A stretch of 64,000 nt of DNA, taken from assembly GCF_900177405.1 (NCBI RefSeq), contig NZ_LT840185.1, positions 682,001 through 746,000 on the forward strand. The letters run 5' to 3'. Made by a program: the position numbers and the translations under genes. Numbering within the stretch: position 1 is the stretch's first letter; each line of letters opens with the position of its first letter. This DNA comes from Allosphingosinicella indica (lineage in GTDB: Bacteria; Pseudomonadota; Alphaproteobacteria; Sphingomonadales; Sphingomonadaceae). The notes below the pieces were generated by a model, which was not told the DNA's origin, did not search any database, and was given only the letters and a program-made list of their open reading frames with translations. Of the stretch, positions 60,782 to 64,000 are shown piece after piece.

Positions 60782-62902
60782 ATGCGCTCTTTCGCCGCCG
60801 CTCTCGTGCCGCTGCTGCTTGCCGGAACCGCGCTCGCCGAGACGCCGCCGAGCCGACTTGCCGAAGCCGAAGCGCGCGACGAGGCCGCCGCGAAGGGCAA
60901 GGCGCAATGGGGCAGCTTCGGCGTCGACACCGCGTCCGCCGACAAGAGCGTGAAACCGGGTGACGATTTCTGGTCCTACGTCAACGGCACCTGGGCGAAG
61001 ACGGTGGAAATCCCTGCCGACCGAGGCGCGCTCAGCCAGGTGCAGCGGCTCAACGACCTGTCGGGAAGCCAGGTCCGCACGATCATCGAGGAAATGGAGC
61101 CGCGCCGCGCGTCGCTGAGCGGAGACGACGCCCGCGTCGCCGATTATTATGCCACGCTGATCGACCAGGCGGCAATCGACGCCAAGGGCGCGGCGCCGCT
61201 GATGGCCGATGTCGCGACGATCCGCGCCGCGAAGGACCGCGCGGCGCTCGCCGCCGAGATGGGCAAGGCTGCGCGCCAGTGGCAGGGCACGCCGCCGCTG
61301 GGGCGGATGCCGCGCTATTTCCCCGCGCCGGTGGAGGTCGGCATCGGCCAGGATCCCAAGAATCCCACGAGCTATGTCGTCGGCATGGGCCAAGGCGGGC
61401 TCGGCATGCCCAACCGCGATTATTATCTGAAGGACGACGCGGATTCGGTGAAGGCGCAGGCCGCCTATCGCGATCATGTCGCGGCCATGCTGACGCTGGC
61501 CGGCGTGCCGAAGGCCGCGACCACGGGCCGCGCCAAGGCGGTCTATGATTTCGAGCGCGCAATCGCCGAGGCGCACTGGCCGCTCGCCGACAGCCGCGAT
61601 GCCGACAAGACCTACAATCCGATGACGCTGGCCGAGCTCAAGGCGAAGGCGCCGGGGCTCGATTGGGACGCCTATCTCGGCGCCGCGGGGCTCGGCGGGC
61701 GGCCGACCTATATCGTCGGCGAGACGGGCGCCGTCACCGGCATCGCCAAGCTCTGGGCCGCGACACCGCTGCCGGTGTTGCAGGATTGGATGACGGTGCG
61801 CATCGCCAAGGACCGTGCGCTGGCGCTGCCCAAGGCGTTCCAGGACGCCGAATTCGCTTTCTCGGGCGGCGTGCTGGGCGGCGCGACCGAGGCGCCCGCG
61901 CGCTGGAGCCAGGCGATCGAGCTGACCGCGACGGCGATGACCGACGCCGTCTCCAAACCCTATATCGAGCGCCATTTCCCGCCCGCGACCAAGGCGGCGA
62001 TGGACGATCTCGTAGCCAATGTCATCGCGGCGATGGACCGCCGCTTGGCGGGCCTCTCATGGATGACGCCCGAGACCAAGGTGAAGGCGCGCGCCAAGCT
62101 CGCCGCGTTCACGCCGATGATCGGCTATCCCGACACGTGGCGCAGCTATGACGGGCTGCAGGTGGTCAAGGGCGACGCCTACGGCAATTTGAAGCGCGCG
62201 GGGGCGTTCGACTGGGACCGCAGCCTTGCCCGGATCGACCGGCCGGTCGACCGGCGCGAATGGTGGATGATGCCGATCACCGCCAACGCCTATGCCAGTT
62301 TCCAGAACAACCAGATCGTCTTCCCCGCCGGCTATCTCCAGCCGCCGCATTTCGATCCCTACGCCGATCCCGCGGTCAATTACGGCGCGATCGGCTATGT
62401 CATCGGCCACGAGATCAGCCACCATTTCGACGATCAGGGCAGCAAGTTCGATCCCGAAGGCCGGCTCGCGACCTGGTGGACCCCAGCCGACATCGCCGCC
62501 TTCGATGCGCGCAAGGCCAAGCTCGTCGCGCAATATGACGGCTATGAAGCGCTGCCCGGCCTCAACATTCGCGGCCAGCAGACGCTGGGCGAGAATATCG
62601 CCGACAATGCCGGGCTCGCCATCGCTTACGACGCCTATCAGCTCTCGCTGAAGGGCAAGCCCGCGCCGGTGATCGACGGCACGACCGGGGATCAGCGCTT
62701 CTTCATGGGCCGCGCGCAGGTCAACAAGGTCGCCTTCCGCGAGGCGGAATTGCGCAAGTCCGTGCTGTCCGGCGTGCATTCGCCGAGCAAGTGGCGGACC
62801 TGGGCGGTGCGCAACCACGACGCATGGTACAAGGCGTTCGACGTCAAGCCCGGCGACAAGCTCTACCTCGCCCCCGCCGACCGCGTGAAAATCTGGGAAT
62901 AG
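60782..62902 (+). CDS. M13-family metallopeptidase (neprilysin-like)
   Basis: A 706-residue zinc endopeptidase of the neprilysin/PepO family. A signal peptide (LLLAGTALAETPP) precedes the mature protein. The substrate-binding NAYASF (cf. NAYY) is followed by VIGHEISHHFDDQG, which carries the zinc ligands, and by ENIADNAGLAIAYDAY with the third. The protein ends DRVKIWE, the usual CxxW region being replaced. It cuts peptides below about 30 residues in the periplasm. Confidence 0.95.
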   Translation: MRSFAAALVPLLLAGTALAETPPSRLAEAEARDEAAAKGKAQWGSFGVDTASADKSVKPGDDFWSYVNGTWAKTVEIPADRGALSQVQRLNDLSGSQVRTIIEEMEPRRASLSGDDARVADYYATLIDQAAIDAKGAAPLMADVATIRAAKDRAALAAEMGKAARQWQGTPPLGRMPRYFPAPVEVGIGQDPKNPTSYVVGMGQGGLGMPNRDYYLKDDADSVKAQAAYRDHVAAMLTLAGVPKAATTGRAKAVYDFERAIAEAHWPLADSRDADKTYNPMTLAELKAKAPGLDWDAYLGAAGLGGRPTYIVGETGAVTGIAKLWAATPLPVLQDWMTVRIAKDRALALPKAFQDAEFAFSGGVLGGATEAPARWSQAIELTATAMTDAVSKPYIERHFPPATKAAMDDLVANVIAAMDRRLAGLSWMTPETKVKARAKLAAFTPMIGYPDTWRSYDGLQVVKGDAYGNLKRAGAFDWDRSLARIDRPVDRREWWMMPITANAYASFQNNQIVFPAGYLQPPHFDPYADPAVNYGAIGYVIGHEISHHFDDQGSKFDPEGRLATWWTPADIAAFDARKAKLVAQYDGYEALPGLNIRGQQTLGENIADNAGLAIAYDAYQLSLKGKPAPVIDGTTGDQRFFMGRAQVNKVAFREAELRKSVLSGVHSPSKWRTWAVRNHDAWYKAFDVKPGDKLYLAPADRVKIWE

Positions 62903-62938
62903 GCTTGCTTTCGCGCAGGCGGGCGCCAAATCGGCGCG

Positions 62939-63427
62939 ATGCACGATAGCGATCCGGCCCTGGTCGACGACTTCCGCGCGGCGATGCGGCGCGTGGCGTC
63001 CACCGTCAACGTCATCAGCATCTGCGTGGACGGCGAGCCGATGGGCATCACCGCCACCGCGATGTCGAGCCTGTCGGTCGATCCGCCGAGCCTCCTCGTC
63101 TGCATCAACCGCGCCGCGGCGATGCACGCGCCGATGGAGGACGTGACCCATTTCACCGTCAATGTGCTGCACCGCGACCAGGCCGGCATCGCGCAGATGT
63201 TCGCCGACCGCGAGAAGCATGCGCTGCGTTTCGCCAGCGGCTGGGAGGTGTGCACGACCAATCCTCCCCGGCTAGCCGATGCACAGGCCGCGCTCACCTG
63301 CCGCCGGATCGATCATCACCGCTTCGGCACGCACAGCATCTTCATCGGCGTCGTCGAATCTATCGCGATCCGCGACGAGGTAGCGCCGCTCGTCTATCTC
63401 GACGGTGACTATGGCGGGGTGAGCTAG
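62939..63427 (+). CDS. Flavin reductase-family protein
   Basis: A 162-residue flavoenzyme of the FMN-binding split-barrel type that reduces FMN or FAD with NAD(P)H, often for a partner monooxygenase. Landmarks are RRVASTVNVISICVDGEPMG, ATAMSSLSVDPPSLLVCINR and FTVNVLHRDQAGIAQMFADR. It is 36 bases after the M13 gene and convergent with the VOC gene. No monooxygenase lies nearby. Confidence 0.9.
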   Translation: MHDSDPALVDDFRAAMRRVASTVNVISICVDGEPMGITATAMSSLSVDPPSLLVCINRAAAMHAPMEDVTHFTVNVLHRDQAGIAQMFADREKHALRFASGWEVCTTNPPRLADAQAALTCRRIDHHRFGTHSIFIGVVESIAIRDEVAPLVYLDGDYGGVS

Positions 63428-63428
63428 A

Positions 63429-63848
63429 TCATTTGGCAAACAGTTTCGCCGGGTCGGCCATTGCCTTGAACTCCAGCGCGTTGCCCGAAGGATCGGTGAG
63501 GAACATCGTCGCCTGCTCACCCGGCTCGCCGGCGAAGCGGACGATGGGGGCGATGATGAAATCGGTGCCGGCCGCGGTCAGCCGGTCGGCCAGCGCGCGC
63601 CAGTCGGCCATCGACAGCACCGCGCCGAAATGCGGCACCGGCACCTCCTCGCCGTCGACCGGGTTGGTATGTGGCTTGGGCGCGCGATCGGGGGCGAGAT
63701 GCGCGACGATCTGATGGCCGTAGAAATCGAAGTCGATCCAGTGATCGGAGCTTCGCCCCTCCGGGCAGCCGATGATGCCGCCATAGAAGGCGCGCGCGGC
63801 GGCAAGATCGTGGACTGGAAAGGCGAGATGGAAGGGCGGCATGCTCAT
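63429..63848 (-). CDS. VOC-family protein
   Basis: A 139-residue protein with two VOC halves: FHLAFPVHDLAAARAFYGG near the start and LTAAGTDFIIAPIVRFAGEP before the final DPSGNALEFKAM. This is the pattern of VOC proteins similar to glyoxalase/dioxygenase. Substrate unknown. AAGGAG lies before the ATG at 63848; a second ATG two codons on is possible. Confidence 0.87.
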   Translation of the reverse strand: MSMPPFHLAFPVHDLAAARAFYGGIIGCPEGRSSDHWIDFDFYGHQIVAHLAPDRAPKPHTNPVDGEEVPVPHFGAVLSMADWRALADRLTAAGTDFIIAPIVRFAGEPGEQATMFLTDPSGNALEFKAMADPAKLFAK

Positions 63849-63909
63849 GGCGGCGCTCCTTACGTCATTCGCGCTTTCGCCGAAATGCCGGGATGGGCAT
63901 AGCAGCGGC

Positions 63910-64000
63910 GTGAAGATTCTCGCCCTATCGCTGCTCGCTGGAATCGCCAGCGCCACCGGCTTCGCGCCGCTCGGCCTGTGGCCGGTCACGCTCGCCGCGT
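63910..64000 (+). CDS. lnt: Apolipoprotein N-acyltransferase (partial, start only)
   Basis: The first 30 codons of a gene cut by the window edge. The GTG at 63910 begins a hydrophobic segment, VKILALSLLAGIASATGFAP, followed by LGLWPVTLAA, which fits the first helix of Lnt. Lnt adds the third acyl chain to lipoproteins in the inner membrane. Identity rests on this short match only. Confidence 0.7.
   Translation, partial: MKILALSLLAGIASATGFAPLGLWPVTLAA

Overview
The window is a GC-rich (roughly two thirds G+C by eye), densely packed bacterial chromosome segment. Gene content points to an alphaproteobacterium of the Sphingomonadaceae, most likely Sphingomonas or a close relative. Supporting points are the high GC, many periplasmic peptidases, the nrdA and nrdB arrangement with small ORFs between them, the DUF1345, KTSC, DUF2171 and PHA-system small proteins, and REP-like inverted repeats between genes. 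There are no rRNA genes, CRISPR arrays, insertion sequences or recognisable prophage modules. One tRNA, tRNA-Pro(CGG), is present with an encoded CCA. Species assignment is inference.

Layout. 1-6.1 kb (minus strand): an MFS symporter cut by the window edge, a lipoprotein and an APC amino-acid permease in one operon, then an M48 and a DUF885 peptidase. 6.2-14.4 kb: pyrD, gamma-glutamyltransferase, long-chain acyl-CoA synthetase, glyoxalase II, tRNA-Pro, an adrenodoxin-type ferredoxin-NADP reductase and a PHA-system protein. 14.5-25.2 kb: a membrane PAS-GGDEF-EAL protein, a YncE-like propeller, an M15 peptidase, a CsgG-like protein, lepA and an M1 aminopeptidase. 25.2-29.5 kb: a repeat-rich leader with two NrdR boxes, then nrdA, two small envelope ORFs and nrdB. 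29.5-36.6 kb: accessory and envelope genes, including a GIY-YIG nuclease, a terminase-small-subunit-like protein, a PHB-depolymerase-type esterase, two YRD-repeat secreted proteins and three lipoproteins. 36.7-44.8 kb: rplT-rpmI, AsmA, AraC, prs, gltX and a divergent HTH/S24 repressor switch. 44.9-53 kb: DUF1345, EamA, ispG, a DUF6152 and DUF6644 pair, an MHS-type MFS transporter, a Phd-VapC toxin-antitoxin pair and guaA. 53-64 kb: an AAC(3)-family gene, DUF423, prolyl oligopeptidase, a CorC/HlyC-type CBS protein, OmpA, tadA, an arginase-fold protein with an altered metal site, an M13 peptidase, flavin reductase and the start of lnt.

Most genes are housekeeping or peptide scavenging: M48, DUF885, GGT, M15, M1, S9 and M13 peptidases plus an amino-acid permease fit a peptide-feeding lifestyle. 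The best candidates for less-described biology are: (1) the divergent HTH/S24 switch with two TAGG-N6-CCTA operators set 20 bp apart; (2) two small envelope ORFs inside the nrdAB operon, downstream of NrdR boxes 31 bp apart; (3) the adjacent YRD-repeat secreted proteins; (4) an arginase-family enzyme with GGNN in place of the usual GG(D/E)H; and (5) a GIY-YIG protein with a large N-terminal domain of unknown role. No complete new defence system is evident.
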